DNA of 40,280 bases from Candidatus Melainabacteria bacterium (lineage in GTDB: Bacteria > Cyanobacteriota > Vampirovibrionia > Obscuribacterales > Obscuribacteraceae), in the NCBI GenBank assembly GCA_020853845.1, contig JADYYD010000155.1, positions 1 to 40,280 of the forward strand. Direction: 5' to 3'. A model generated the notes under the pieces. It was given only the letters and a program-made list of their open reading frames with translations. It did not search any database and was not told the DNA's origin. The position numbers were made by a program, and so were the translations under genes. Positions 32,570 to 40,280 of this stretch are shown here, in pieces; the stretch's first letter is position 1; every line of letters begins with the position of its first letter.

Positions 32570-33355
32570 CTAGATGGTTGCTTCCGCACCCATCGGATGT
32601 TTTCGTGCGATTGAAAAACGTTTTCCAACAACATCCCAGTCGATGTTTTTCAAAAACGCATCAAGATATTTTGCCCGGTCGATTCCATAATCGACCATGT
32701 AAGCATGCTCGTAGACATCGAGAACGAGCAGTGGCACGAAGTTTGCTGGTGAGCCGATGTTATGTGAATCGAGACCGAACGAATCAATAAATCCGCCGCG
32801 AGTATTGAAGCCAATTACGACCCATCCACGAACACTCTTACCGGCCGCCTTCAAAAAGTCATTGAATTTGGCGATGCTTCCCCAACGTTCTTCCAACGCT
32901 GATTTCAATTCGCCAGACGGGTCCCCGCCCTTGCCACCAAGGTTTCCAAAATAGAATTCGTGATAGATAACTCCATTTACGGCAAAACTCTGTTCTACGA
33001 GCATCTCTCTTACTGCTGAATAGGTAGCATTTGCAGTTGAGAGATCAACATCTTTCAACTTACTGCGCAGCTCGTTCGATTTGCCTATATATCCTTTGTA
33101 CAACTTGATGTGTTGCTCAATCTGACTGGCTGACAATCCATCAAGCTTGCCTTGCAAGCCTGAAAAATCTTTGGCGACATAAAGCTCACCAGCTGGTGCC
33201 GGAGCTGAAGCAGCGCCTGCAGCCGCCAATGCCGGCGTGACCAATGCGCCTGCTGCAGCTACGGCACCCATAGTCAAAATTTCCCTGCGAGTTACAAGAC
33301 CCGCCTTTGACACTTCGAAGTTACCAATTATTTCCTTCTCTGACTTTCCTGCCAT
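32570..33355 (-). CDS. Fe/Mn superoxide dismutase with Tat signal peptide
   Basis: A 261-residue enzyme converting superoxide to oxygen and hydrogen peroxide. Residues 22-50 look like a twin-arginine (Tat) signal: TRREILTMG (RR at 23-24) followed by an Ala-rich hydrophobic stretch (29-48). Metal ligands of the family align as H82, H132 (in YHEFYF), D213 and H217 (in DVYEH). The YHEFYF region has a Tyr where NH is usual, and metal choice (Fe or Mn) cannot be read. Tat export means folding with metal in the cytoplasm, then export. I start at the ATG with AGGAGG four bases upstream; a longer frame of 49 extra codons is possible but lacks a ribosome site. Divergent from the malic enzyme gene. Confidence 0.93.
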   Translation of the reverse strand: MAGKSEKEIIGNFEVSKAGLVTRREILTMGAVAAAGALVTPALAAAGAASAPAPAGELYVAKDFSGLQGKLDGLSASQIEQHIKLYKGYIGKSNELRSKLKDVDLSTANATYSAVREMLVEQSFAVNGVIYHEFYFGNLGGKGGDPSGELKSALEERWGSIAKFNDFLKAAGKSVRGWVVIGFNTRGGFIDSFGLDSHNIGSPANFVPLLVLDVYEHAYMVDYGIDRAKYLDAFLKNIDWDVVGKRFSIARKHPMGAEATI

Positions 33356-33573
33356 ACCGCCTCCTGTTGATAACTGAAAATTTCTCGACGCGCCCCAACT
33401 CGAATAAAAGACCCGGTGTGTATTAATTCGCAGTTGAAAATGCTTAATTGGTGCTTTCAAGAAGCGCTCTCCAACCCGAAAAGCGCTACCCTTACGTGAC
33501 ACCTCATACGAGTTTTTCAGCTTAACACATCGCGTCCAGATTAAGCCTCAGGCAAACGCCAAGAGTAATCACA

Positions 33574-35079
33574 ATGACCACAACCAAATCACCGTCAACA
33601 ATGAACGAAGAAACGAAAGAATCGAAATCGCTGGCACAACCGAGCGCCAGTTACAGCCTGACTTTACGGCTGAAGATTACCAACCGCCCAGGCATGCTTG
33701 GCAAGGTAACTTCTCTCATCGGCGAGGTGGGAGGAGACATCGGAGCAATCGACATCCATGGTGTCGAAAAGGGTTATATCGTCCGAGACATAACCGTCAA
33801 CGTGCGCGACTCCGAACACGGTGAGGATGTGGTAAAAGCGCTTAATGCGCTGGATGGCATTCAGGTAGTTAATGTTTCAGACCGCACGTTTCTCATGCAC
33901 CTGGGCGGAAAAATTCGGATTGCAAACAAAGTGCCGCTGGCGACCAGAGATGATCTCTCCATGGCTTATACACCGGGCGTGGCGCGAGTTTGCATGGCAA
34001 TTCATCATGAACCGGAAAATGCATATAAGTTAACAATCAAGCGCAATTCCGTAGCCGTTGTCTCCGATGGTACCGCGGTATTGGGGCTGGGCAACATCGG
34101 ACCGAAAGCGGCAATGCCTGTCATGGAAGGCAAAGCGATGCTCTTCAAAGAGTTTGGAAAAATCGATGCGTATCCTATCTGTCTTGACACTCAAGACACT
34201 GAAGAAATCATCAAAGCTGTGAAATACATTGCCCCCGGATTTGGTGGCATAAATTTAGAGGATATTTCCGCTCCAAGATGTTTTGAGATTGAAGCTCGCT
34301 TAAAGAAGGAGCTCGACATCCCGGTATTTCACGATGATCAGCACGGCACGGCCGTAGTTGTTTTGGCAGCGCTCATAAACGCACTCAAAATTGTCGATAA
34401 GAAAATGGCAGATCTCAAAGTGATTGTCAGCGGAGTTGGTGCCGCCGGCGTTGCATGCTCCAAAATTTTGATGTCGGCAGGAGTAAAGAACATCACTGGT
34501 TTTGATCGTTCCGGTGCTATCTACAAAGGCCGTTCCGAAAACATGAACAGCATGAAGGAATGGTTCGCAGAGCAAACCAATCCAGAGATGCTTAAAGGTT
34601 CGCTGCAGGAAGCCCTGAAAGGCGCCGATCTTTATCTTGGTCTCTCCGGACCAGGCACGGTAAAAGCCGACTATCTAAAACCAATGGCGAAGAATGCAAT
34701 CGTTTTCGCCATGGCCAATCCCACTCCGGAAATAATGCCGGAAGAAGCGCAGCCGCACGTGCGAATCATGGCTACGGGTCGCTCCGATTATCCCAATCAG
34801 ATCAACAATGTTCTCTGTTTCCCAGGCATATTCCGCGGCGCACTTGATTGCCATGCCACCGACATTAATGAAGAGATGAAACTGGCCGCCGCTAAGGCGA
34901 TTGCCTCGGTGATAAAAGAAAACGAACTGCACGAGGATTACATTGTTCCTGGTGTATTTAATTCTGCAATCGCCCCATCGGTGGCAAAAGCAGTGGTCGA
35001 GGCGGCTAACAGGACCGGTGTGGCAAGAAAATACAAAGAGAGCTTGATTCCTATTCCGGATGAGCAAATTGAAGCCTGA
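33574..35079 (+). CDS. Malic enzyme with N-terminal ACT domain
   Basis: A 501-residue enzyme that oxidatively decarboxylates malate to pyruvate, linking the TCA cycle to pyruvate. An ACT-type small-molecule-binding domain (about 29-108) precedes the catalytic core. The core has the catalytic Tyr132 (AYTPGVA), Lys187 (MEGKAML), NLEDISAP (E229, D230), FHDDQHGTA (D254, D255), and a Rossmann GVGAAG (287-292). The core length is that of the short bacterial type. Cofactor preference (NAD or NADP) is not clear from the Rossmann loop. The ACT domain suggests allosteric control by an amino acid or similar ligand. The first 25 residues are polar and probably disordered. The ribosome site is weak; a second ATG at codon 10 is an alternative. 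Confidence 0.92.
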   Translation: MTTTKSPSTMNEETKESKSLAQPSASYSLTLRLKITNRPGMLGKVTSLIGEVGGDIGAIDIHGVEKGYIVRDITVNVRDSEHGEDVVKALNALDGIQVVNVSDRTFLMHLGGKIRIANKVPLATRDDLSMAYTPGVARVCMAIHHEPENAYKLTIKRNSVAVVSDGTAVLGLGNIGPKAAMPVMEGKAMLFKEFGKIDAYPICLDTQDTEEIIKAVKYIAPGFGGINLEDISAPRCFEIEARLKKELDIPVFHDDQHGTAVVVLAALINALKIVDKKMADLKVIVSGVGAAGVACSKILMSAGVKNITGFDRSGAIYKGRSENMNSMKEWFAEQTNPEMLKGSLQEALKGADLYLGLSGPGTVKADYLKPMAKNAIVFAMANPTPEIMPEEAQPHVRIMATGRSDYPNQINNVLCFPGIFRGALDCHATDINEEMKLAAAKAIASVIKENELHEDYIVPGVFNSAIAPSVAKAVVEAANRTGVARKYKESLIPIPDEQIEA

Positions 35080-35175
35080 CCCGGGTTTCCAGGTCTTGAC
35101 GTAGTTTGCCGGTAAGCTTAAGCTGGCAGTAGGTTCATTTCGACTATGTGGAAGTAATTCGAGAGGCTTTCGACA

Positions 35176-35484
35176 ATGAGTGACGTCGAGCGAAGACGTA
35201 AGCAACGTGAATATGAGGCGATGATTCGCACCGACAAGGAACGCGAGGAGCGGAAACTGAAAGAAGAGAAGGACCGACAGCGCATCAAACAGGATCAAGA
35301 TCGGGCAAGAATTCTCTCAATGGCAGCGGCCAAGCAAAAAGAGAAACGCGAATATGACCAAAGGGCGATTGAAGTGAAGCAAGAGAATCGCATCAAAGAG
35401 CTTGAACGCCTGAAGCGCATTGAATACCGAATATTCAACAACCTTCCTCCTGACCCCGAAGACGACATTCCATTCGAAACCTAA
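35176..35484 (+). CDS. Small highly charged coiled-coil protein
   Basis: A 102-residue protein, unrecognised. Residues 3-85 are almost entirely Glu, Lys, Arg, Gln and Asp in a heptad-compatible pattern, consistent with a long charged coiled coil or a single alpha-helix, followed by an acidic Pro-containing tail. There is no signal peptide or membrane segment. The ATG has AGAGG nine bases upstream. It follows the malic enzyme by 96 bases on the same strand and could be co-transcribed or have its own promoter. A TTGACG at 35096-35101 with a weak -10 17 bases later is a possible promoter, but not convincing. Confidence 0.75.
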   Translation: MSDVERRRKQREYEAMIRTDKEREERKLKEEKDRQRIKQDQDRARILSMAAAKQKEKREYDQRAIEVKQENRIKELERLKRIEYRIFNNLPPDPEDDIPFET

Positions 35485-35932
35485 GCGTGCGATGCACATT
35501 AGAAACCAACTTTACGGGCTGGCTATGTCAGTCCGTTTTCTTGCCCATCCAGCAAAAACTCCGAAAACAGAACGCCCATGGACCTTTTCGGACTCAATTT
35601 CAAAAGCAAGACCGTCCCTGGCTTGGAATTTAAGCCGTTAACGGTATAAATTACAGGTCACTCCCTGGCTAAACGTTACGGATTAATAAAGGTTGTCAAG
35701 AATCACATTCGGTTTTGATAAATTAGCAAATACGAAGCGTTGAACAACACCGCCGAGAGAAACAGAAAGTACATCGTTTTTCCATCGAAATCCAAACCCA
35801 CGATCGAACAACGGCGTATGAGCGAATCAAGTAAAGCATCGCATGCACACAAACAATGCGCTGCTGCACTCGATTCGCAGCCGATAAATACCGCCCTAAG
35901 GCAAACCTACCGGCTGGCGATAACCCACGTGG
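35485..35932. other. 448-base intergenic region with palindrome copy 3
   Basis: Between the coiled-coil gene and the convergent TPR gene. It holds the third GTTAAC palindrome (35627-35652) and, on the plus strand, a TTGTCA (35693-35698) followed 18 bases later by GATAAA, a possible promoter. After that comes only a weak TTG-initiated frame (35740-35961) without ribosome site or recognisable product. A small hairpin (ATAACC/GGTTAT, 35920-35936) lies at the TPR gene stop. A small RNA is possible, but nothing more can be supported. Confidence 0.4.
35627..35652. repeat. Imperfect palindrome, GTTAAC-centred family, copy 3
   Basis: AATTTAAGCCGTT followed by AACGGTATAAATT (26 bases) is the same element as at 14509-14532 with two pairing mismatches, and the outer arms are lost. 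It looks like a decaying copy. Confidence 0.7.
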
Positions 35933-36781
35933 TTATTGTCCAGCCTCTGGTAGCTTTTTAACAGGCTCAAAGGCGTGAGCATCACGGATGGTGGCAGCGT
36001 TATCCGGCAAGCCTAGCATTTTTCTCATTTCAGCCAGCAGTTCATCACCCTGCTTCGTCCTGTTGGTGCTTCTCAAAAGCATCGCATAATCCTGCAGCGT
36101 GTCGATCGAAACCGATTCGAAATAGCGCTTATCGATACCGGCCTCATGTTTTTTCGCAGTCAATCGAGCCATCGCTTTCTCGTAATACTTCTCAGCATCC
36201 TGATATTTACCTAGCACCGTATACACATCAGCCAATTCCGACTCCAACTCGGCGCGCTGAAGTGTATCTTCTTTACCCAGTCCATCAAGCAGTTTCAAAC
36301 CTTTCTGATAATTGGCGGCGGCGTTTTGAAATCTGGAAGTACCCCTATAACAGTCAGCAAGATCGGCAAGGTCTGCAACCCATTCCCTGGTCTCTGCAGC
36401 GATTTTCTCCTGATCGGCATGGCTCGCTTTCAGCTTACCGACAGCTTTTTGAGCTAACGTCACCGATTGACTAAAAAGCGGAACAGCATCTCTAAAATCG
36501 GCTTTGGTGTAATTCAACTCAGCAAGGTCGCGCAGAGTGGCACGATAACGTTTGTCGTCAGTGCCGAATTTCTTGGCTTGAAAGAGAGCGGCGCGCAAAA
36601 ATTTCTCTGCTTCGGGAAAGCGGCTGGAGCGCTGATCCATATACTCTTTTGCTTTCTTCGAATAATCGTCATACAACGAAGGCGCAGCAGAAGCTGCATT
36701 AACAGCCAGCAGAGAAAAGGAAATCGATACGGTACAGATCAGTCCGTTCTTTGAAATAATCGCTCTTTTCAAAATCAACAC
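35933..36781 (-). CDS. Exported TPR-repeat protein
   Basis: A 282-residue protein with a Sec signal peptide (about 1-33, basic start, hydrophobic 13-27, likely cut after ASA), then about four to five tetratricopeptide repeats (for example DLADCYRGTSRFQNAAANYQ and LADVYTVLGKYQDAEKYYEK). The C-terminal ~50 residues form a further helical pair and a short tail. TPR proteins outside the cytoplasm often act as assembly or binding scaffolds. The GTG at 36779-36781 is only directly preceded by GGA, so the start may be a few codons later. It is 22 bases from the WecA/TagO-type gene on the same strand, which suggests co-transcription. No enzymatic domain is seen. Confidence 0.8.
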   Translation of the reverse strand: MLILKRAIISKNGLICTVSISFSLLAVNAASAAPSLYDDYSKKAKEYMDQRSSRFPEAEKFLRAALFQAKKFGTDDKRYRATLRDLAELNYTKADFRDAVPLFSQSVTLAQKAVGKLKASHADQEKIAAETREWVADLADLADCYRGTSRFQNAAANYQKGLKLLDGLGKEDTLQRAELESELADVYTVLGKYQDAEKYYEKAMARLTAKKHEAGIDKRYFESVSIDTLQDYAMLLRSTNRTKQGDELLAEMRKMLGLPDNAATIRDAHAFEPVKKLPEAGQ

Positions 36782-36803
36782 TCCAAAAGTAAAACTGCCG
36801 TCA

Positions 36804-38165
36804 TCAGTTAGCCGGCTCCGGCGGTGGAGAAGGTGGAGAAGACGACGGCGGTGACGAGGTCGGTGGTTCGTTGCCTTCGCCGTAAACCTCCGCAGGCGTC
36901 ATTTTTCGACGGTTCCTGTGCCCATTTAGCACAAATGCAAAGAAGAATGCCATGGCCAAAACCGAGCCGCCGATTTGCAAGAAATACCAATGCTGCCCGA
37001 CGAAGTAAGCAGCCACCAGCCCCAACAAAGCCGACACTGAATAAATCACATAAGCTGTTTTCTTCTGAGAAAGACCTGTGTCCAGCAATCTGTGATGGAT
37101 ATGCTGGCGATCCGGCTCGAATACGGATTTCCCTCGCGCCGCCCGCCTCACAATCGCCCAGGATGTATCAAGCAGGGGGAAAAACAAAATCAAAAGAACA
37201 AGGAAAGCTGTGGGCACAATCACAGTTGCGGCCGCGGCGCCCTTAATTACACCAGTTATGGAAATTGCCGCCAGTACAAATCCAACCAGATACGCGCCCG
37301 AATCTCCTAAAAATATTCGCGCCGGATTGAAATTCCACCGCAAAAATCCTAATAACGCTCCGGCCAGGACAGCCGCCATCAGCCCTGCATAAGGCTTATC
37401 TATATTGACCGCCAGAGAAACACTCCAGATAGTCAAAGCTGAAATCAACGACACTCCCGCCGCCAGCCCGTCCATGCCGTCAATCAAATTGACCGCATTG
37501 GCGACGCCCACCACCCAGAGAATAGTAATCGGCAAACTGAGAATACCCAGTTCGATAGGAACTCCTCCGTGCAACTGAATAAAGCCGAGATCGATATTCA
37601 TCGTCGTCGGTATAGGAATCGCACGAATTCGCACGCCGAGCGAATATGCAGCACCTGCAGCTAAAACTTGAATCACCAGTTTCATTTTTGCCGGCAATGA
37701 TTCGAGATCATCGATCAACCCGAGAATGAAAACAATAGTTCCACCAACAGCAATGCCCAGCCCCCCTTCAACGATGCGCGCATCTTGAGGAAAGCGCCCG
37801 GTGATGATCGCCAGCGCCGTCATCGTCAGAATAAAGCTCATGTAGATGCCGACGCCGCCCAGACGCGGCACTGCCACTGTATGTATGCGTCTCTCGTCTC
37901 CGGGCTTATCTACAAGTCCCAACTTAAGAGCACGAGACCTAATCTCGGGCGTCAGCCACCAACTGACAGCAAGCGCAATGAGAAAGCCTGGAATATGCGT
38001 CTCATCGAGCTTATTCTGTGAAACCATCACAGTCCAGCCGATACCGACAAACAACACCAGCAACTGGCAAATGAGAGTTCCGTATCCAGTTTGCTTTTTT
38101 GGAGGCACTGTTTGTGTATTGCCTGTATCTGTTTCAGTTGCAGCCTTAGCTTTACTACTTAGCAC
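36804..38165 (-). CDS. Undecaprenyl-phosphate sugar-1-phosphate transferase (WecA/TagO family)
   Basis: A 453-residue polytopic membrane enzyme (about 11 hydrophobic segments) that links a sugar phosphate, usually GlcNAc-1-P, to undecaprenyl phosphate, the first step for O-antigen, teichoic acid or capsule-type polymers. Signatures: [12 protein letters not shown] (85-96), LGLIDDLES (148-156), NLIDGMDG (226-233), FLGDSGAY (285-292) and HIHHRLL (355-361). The C-terminal tail is Pro/Ser-rich and probably disordered in the cytoplasm. I start at the GTG at 38163-38165, which overlaps the glyA stop by 11 bases and allows translational coupling; a longer frame starting at 38279 would overlap glyA by 125 bases and is unlikely. 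Sugar specificity cannot be read. Confidence 0.92.
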   Translation of the reverse strand: MLSSKAKAATETDTGNTQTVPPKKQTGYGTLICQLLVLFVGIGWTVMVSQNKLDETHIPGFLIALAVSWWLTPEIRSRALKLGLVDKPGDERRIHTVAVPRLGGVGIYMSFILTMTALAIITGRFPQDARIVEGGLGIAVGGTIVFILGLIDDLESLPAKMKLVIQVLAAGAAYSLGVRIRAIPIPTTMNIDLGFIQLHGGVPIELGILSLPITILWVVGVANAVNLIDGMDGLAAGVSLISALTIWSVSLAVNIDKPYAGLMAAVLAGALLGFLRWNFNPARIFLGDSGAYLVGFVLAAISITGVIKGAAAATVIVPTAFLVLLILFFPLLDTSWAIVRRAARGKSVFEPDRQHIHHRLLDTGLSQKKTAYVIYSVSALLGLVAAYFVGQHWYFLQIGGSVLAMAFFFAFVLNGHRNRRKMTPAEVYGEGNEPPTSSPPSSSPPSPPPEPAN

Positions 38166-39417
38166 GAACCAACTCTTCTTCTTCGCGATAGAGCGGAAAA
38201 CGATCGCACAACTCCAACACTTGTTTGGAAATGCGCTCGTGCACCGCAGTATCTTCCGGATTGCGCAATTTCTCGGCAATCAGGCGTCCAACAATTTCCA
38301 TCTCGGACACACCCAGACCGCGTGAAGTCACAGCCGGAGTGCCGATACGAATTCCGCTTGTCACCATTGGTTTTTCCGGATCATTAGGCACGGCATTCTT
38401 GTTGGTTGTTATATGAACCGTTTCAAGAATTGAACATGCTTTCTTTCCAGTCATTTTGATCGGGCGCAAGTCCACTGTCATTAGGTGATTGTCCGTGCCG
38501 CCCGATACGATAGCCAGACCTTCAGCCATAAGGGTTTCCGCAAGTTTTTTCGCATTGTCGACAATGCGTTTTTGATAGGACTTGAAGTCGGGCTGCAATG
38601 CCTCGTGGAATGCCACCGCTTTTGCTGCGATAACGTGTTCCAGAGGTCCGCCCTGCAAGCCGGGGAAGACAGCCTTGTCGATTTCTTTGGCAAATTCTTC
38701 CTGGCACATGGTGACGCCGCCGCGCGGCCCGCGCAAAGTTTTGTGCGTTGTCGTGGTGACAAAATGCGCATGGGGAAAGGCATTCGGATGCAAACCGGCG
38801 ACAATCAAACCGGCGATGTGCGCAACATCTGCCATCAAATACGCACCAACTTCGTCGGCAATTTTGCGGAAGCGTTCGAAATCAATGATGCGAGGATAGT
38901 TGCTGGCGCCGCAGATAATCAGCTTCGGCTTCACTTCCTTGGCGATTTTAAGAACATTGTCATAGTCGATGCGACCCGTTTCAGGATCGACACCATAACT
39001 GTGCACTTTGAACCACTTGCCCGAGAAATTGACAGGCGATCCATGAGTCAAGTGTCCGCCTTGATCGAGAGCCATGCCCATAATCGTGTCGCCCGGCTGC
39101 AGCATGGCGAAAAAAACAGCCATGTTCGCTTGCGCACCACTGTGCGGTTGCACATTAGCATGGGGAGCATTGAAGAGTTTTTTCAAACGATCGATTGCCA
39201 GTTGCTCGACACCATCGACAAATTCGCAGCCGCCGTAATAACGCTTCCCGGGCAAGCCTTCAGCATATTTATTTGTGAGCACCGAGCCCTGCGCTTCGAG
39301 CACTGCTCTGGAAACGAAGTTCTCGCTGGCAATGAGTTCCAACCCGTGACGCTGCCGGTCCAGTTCTTTGCTTATCTGCTCGAAAACTTCCGGGTCAACT
39401 TGTTTGAGTCCAGCCAC
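38155..39417 (-). CDS. glyA: Serine hydroxymethyltransferase
   Basis: A 420-residue PLP enzyme that interconverts serine and glycine with tetrahydrofolate and feeds one-carbon metabolism. Visible landmarks: LIASENF (28-34), YGGCEFVD (61-68), HSGAQAN (92-98), DVAHIAGL (197-204), and the PLP-binding K226 in [14 protein letters not shown] (221-234). Length is typical of the bacterial enzyme. The GTG start at 39415-39417 has AGGAG seven bases upstream. Its last bases overlap the start of the WecA/TagO-type gene, which suggests one leftward operon glyA-wecA/tagO-TPR. A 6-bp hairpin (CGGCTA 39442-39447, TAGCCG 39454-39459) lies just before the ribosome site in the leader. Confidence 0.96.
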   Translation of the reverse strand: MAGLKQVDPEVFEQISKELDRQRHGLELIASENFVSRAVLEAQGSVLTNKYAEGLPGKRYYGGCEFVDGVEQLAIDRLKKLFNAPHANVQPHSGAQANMAVFFAMLQPGDTIMGMALDQGGHLTHGSPVNFSGKWFKVHSYGVDPETGRIDYDNVLKIAKEVKPKLIICGASNYPRIIDFERFRKIADEVGAYLMADVAHIAGLIVAGLHPNAFPHAHFVTTTTHKTLRGPRGGVTMCQEEFAKEIDKAVFPGLQGGPLEHVIAAKAVAFHEALQPDFKSYQKRIVDNAKKLAETLMAEGLAIVSGGTDNHLMTVDLRPIKMTGKKACSILETVHITTNKNAVPNDPEKPMVTSGIRIGTPAVTSRGLGVSEMEIVGRLIAEKLRNPEDTAVHERISKQVLELCDRFPLYREEEELVRAK

Positions 39418-39717
39418 GTGAAAACTCCTTCTTTCAACGTACGGCTAGTATTTTAGCCGCTTCCCATCATTCTTGTCGGCTACTTGTAAACAGACAACTC
39501 AGTTCCTAACACAAATCTTTCGGGTTTTTGAGGCAAATCTACCAAAATTCCGGGAACATCGGCGCCGGACAAGAAACCCTCACGTTTGACTCACCTTTGC
39601 CGGGTCATGATTGAGACGCCTCTGATATTTTTCACAACTTAAATAGATCTGCAGCAATTGTTGCAAAGTACTGCACTTTAGCAGTGCCGGCTTTCAATCT
39701 ACTTACCAGCCGACTAA
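39418..39717. other. 300-base divergent intergenic region
   Basis: Lies between the leftward glyA gene and the rightward gene at the right edge. No clear promoter was found; the glyA leader holds the short hairpin at 39442-39459. No glycine riboswitch or other known RNA structure is recognised. Confidence 0.4.
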
Positions 39718-40280
39718 ATGACACAAACGCCCACTGACAGACCAGCGCAGGTTAGAGACGCAGCACCGGACAATGTGCCCGCTTCTGCCGAAATTGATGT
39801 TATCCAGCTCCTTAACGACTTCAAGGTTGCGAGCCCTCCGAAAGACGCATCCCTGGAGCCCACCTTCTCAAATATATACAGCAGCGGGCCCAACCACCTG
39901 CCGGCCTTCATAAGAAAAGACGGCAACCTGGCGGTTCTCGCCGAGCCTACCGACGCCGGCAGTTTGTTTGCTTTTGCCGGACCCGGACATGATCGCCCAG
40001 CCGCACGAATTGGTACGAGGACAGCGGGTCTTCCTGTCCGAAGCGATGCGGGAACGCCTGCCGACGACAAGGTCGCGATTCCAAAAGACGCATCCGATCG
40101 AATTCAAACTCCGGCAACGCCCGAGCGAGCCATCAGCGAGTATACGCAAACCCTGGAAAGAGCTGGTTTCAGCGCGGACGAAGCCAGAACCATTGCCGGC
40201 ACCACCTACAAACGCCTGCTGGAAGCCGCTGAAAAAGGAAAGCTGACCGGCACGCCCGCCGAACAGATGCTGCGTATCGA
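39718..40280 (+). CDS. Unrecognised protein, N-terminal part, runs off the right edge
   Basis: An open frame from the ATG at 39718-39720 to the window end (187 full codons) with a stop codon (TAA) immediately before the ATG, so the start is fixed. It lacks a clear ribosome site. The product is polar and Ala/Pro/Asp-rich with low-complexity segments (for example RPAQVRDAAPD and PADDKVAIPKDA), then a helical part (TLERAGFSADEARTIAGTTY). No signal peptide, membrane segment or known domain is seen. Absence of stops over 563 bases supports it. Alternative frames on the minus strand here (39714-40070 and 39868-40149) are short and look like shadows. Confidence 0.6.
   Translation, partial: MTQTPTDRPAQVRDAAPDNVPASAEIDVIQLLNDFKVASPPKDASLEPTFSNIYSSGPNHLPAFIRKDGNLAVLAEPTDAGSLFAFAGPGHDRPAARIGTRTAGLPVRSDAGTPADDKVAIPKDASDRIQTPATPERAISEYTQTLERAGFSADEARTIAGTTYKRLLEAAEKGKLTGTPAEQMLRI

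Noticed and set aside
32570-33502. Longer superoxide dismutase start at 33502
   Set aside because: The internal ATG at 33353-33355 has AGGAGG directly upstream and is followed by a Tat signal, while the longer start adds 49 unstructured residues without a ribosome site.
35096-35124. Promoter pair TTGACG-N17-TAAGCT before the coiled-coil gene
   Set aside because: The -10 half matches only part of TATAAT, so it was not listed as a feature.
35740-35961. Plus-strand frame of 73 codons with a TTG start
   Set aside because: No ribosome site, poor composition, and it overlaps the end of the convergent TPR gene; the upstream promoter-like pair is not enough.
36804-38279. Longer WecA/TagO-type start at 38279
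   Set aside because: It would overlap glyA by 125 bases and add a cysteine-rich basic leader unlike the family.
39714-40149. Minus-strand frames at the right edge
   Set aside because: They are short and opposite to a longer frame with no stop to the window end.

Overview
The window is a stretch of ordinary bacterial chromosome, densely coded on both strands and without an intact insertion sequence, phage, CRISPR array, tRNA or rRNA. A secreted beta-barrel-like protein, several Sec or Tat signal peptides and a WecA/TagO-type lipid-carrier enzyme indicate a diderm bacterium with an elaborate envelope. Repeated use of Ser/Thr kinases, CHAT-TPR, DUF4384 and zinc-ribbon proteins, together with an overall composition near 50% G+C as judged by eye, recalls the Cyanobacteriota/Vampirovibrionia (Melainabacteria, Obscuribacterales) side of the tree. 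That placement is an inference and only moderately secure. GTG starts are frequent (about ten genes), and one TTG start is backed by a good Shine-Dalgarno sequence.

Layout. 1-3526: end of an M23 peptidase, a two-way terminator, a small hypothetical gene, and a leftward pair of a membrane flippase-like protein and a CCA-type tRNA nucleotidyltransferase. 3875-7883: CtpA-type S41 protease, corrinoid adenosyltransferase, hotdog thioesterase, and a secreted beta-barrel-like protein. 7911-14484: a large exported TPR-CHAT protease-like protein diverging from two overlapping membrane Ser/Thr kinases that look like duplicates. 14600-19659: YbiT-type ABC-F ATPase, two unrecognised proteins and an orphan histidine kinase. 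19682-25072: a leftward run of a protein with sigma-factor-like segments plus three helix-hairpin-helix modules, an unrecognised 405-residue protein, a double-zinc-ribbon membrane protein, a zinc-ribbon Ser/Thr kinase and a small TPR protein. 25303-27671: a membrane trypsin-like/DUF4384 protein and an exported DUF4384 protein. 27906-31341: a secreted Gly/Pro-rich protein and a histidine kinase/response regulator pair. 31499-32518: an IS1595/ISXO2 transposase-derived protein in which the catalytic core appears replaced by a DprA-type winged helix. 32570-40280: Tat-exported Fe/Mn superoxide dismutase, ACT-domain malic enzyme, a charged coiled-coil protein, exported TPR protein, WecA/TagO-type transferase overlapping glyA, and the start of an unrecognised gene.

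The most unusual items are the domesticated transposase-DprA hybrid, the sigma-like/triple-HhH protein and its neighbours, and a family of intergenic palindromes built on AACCGTTAACGGTT. Three palindrome loci were found, all beyond gene 3' ends. Their arms differ between the two best copies, but each remains self-complementary.
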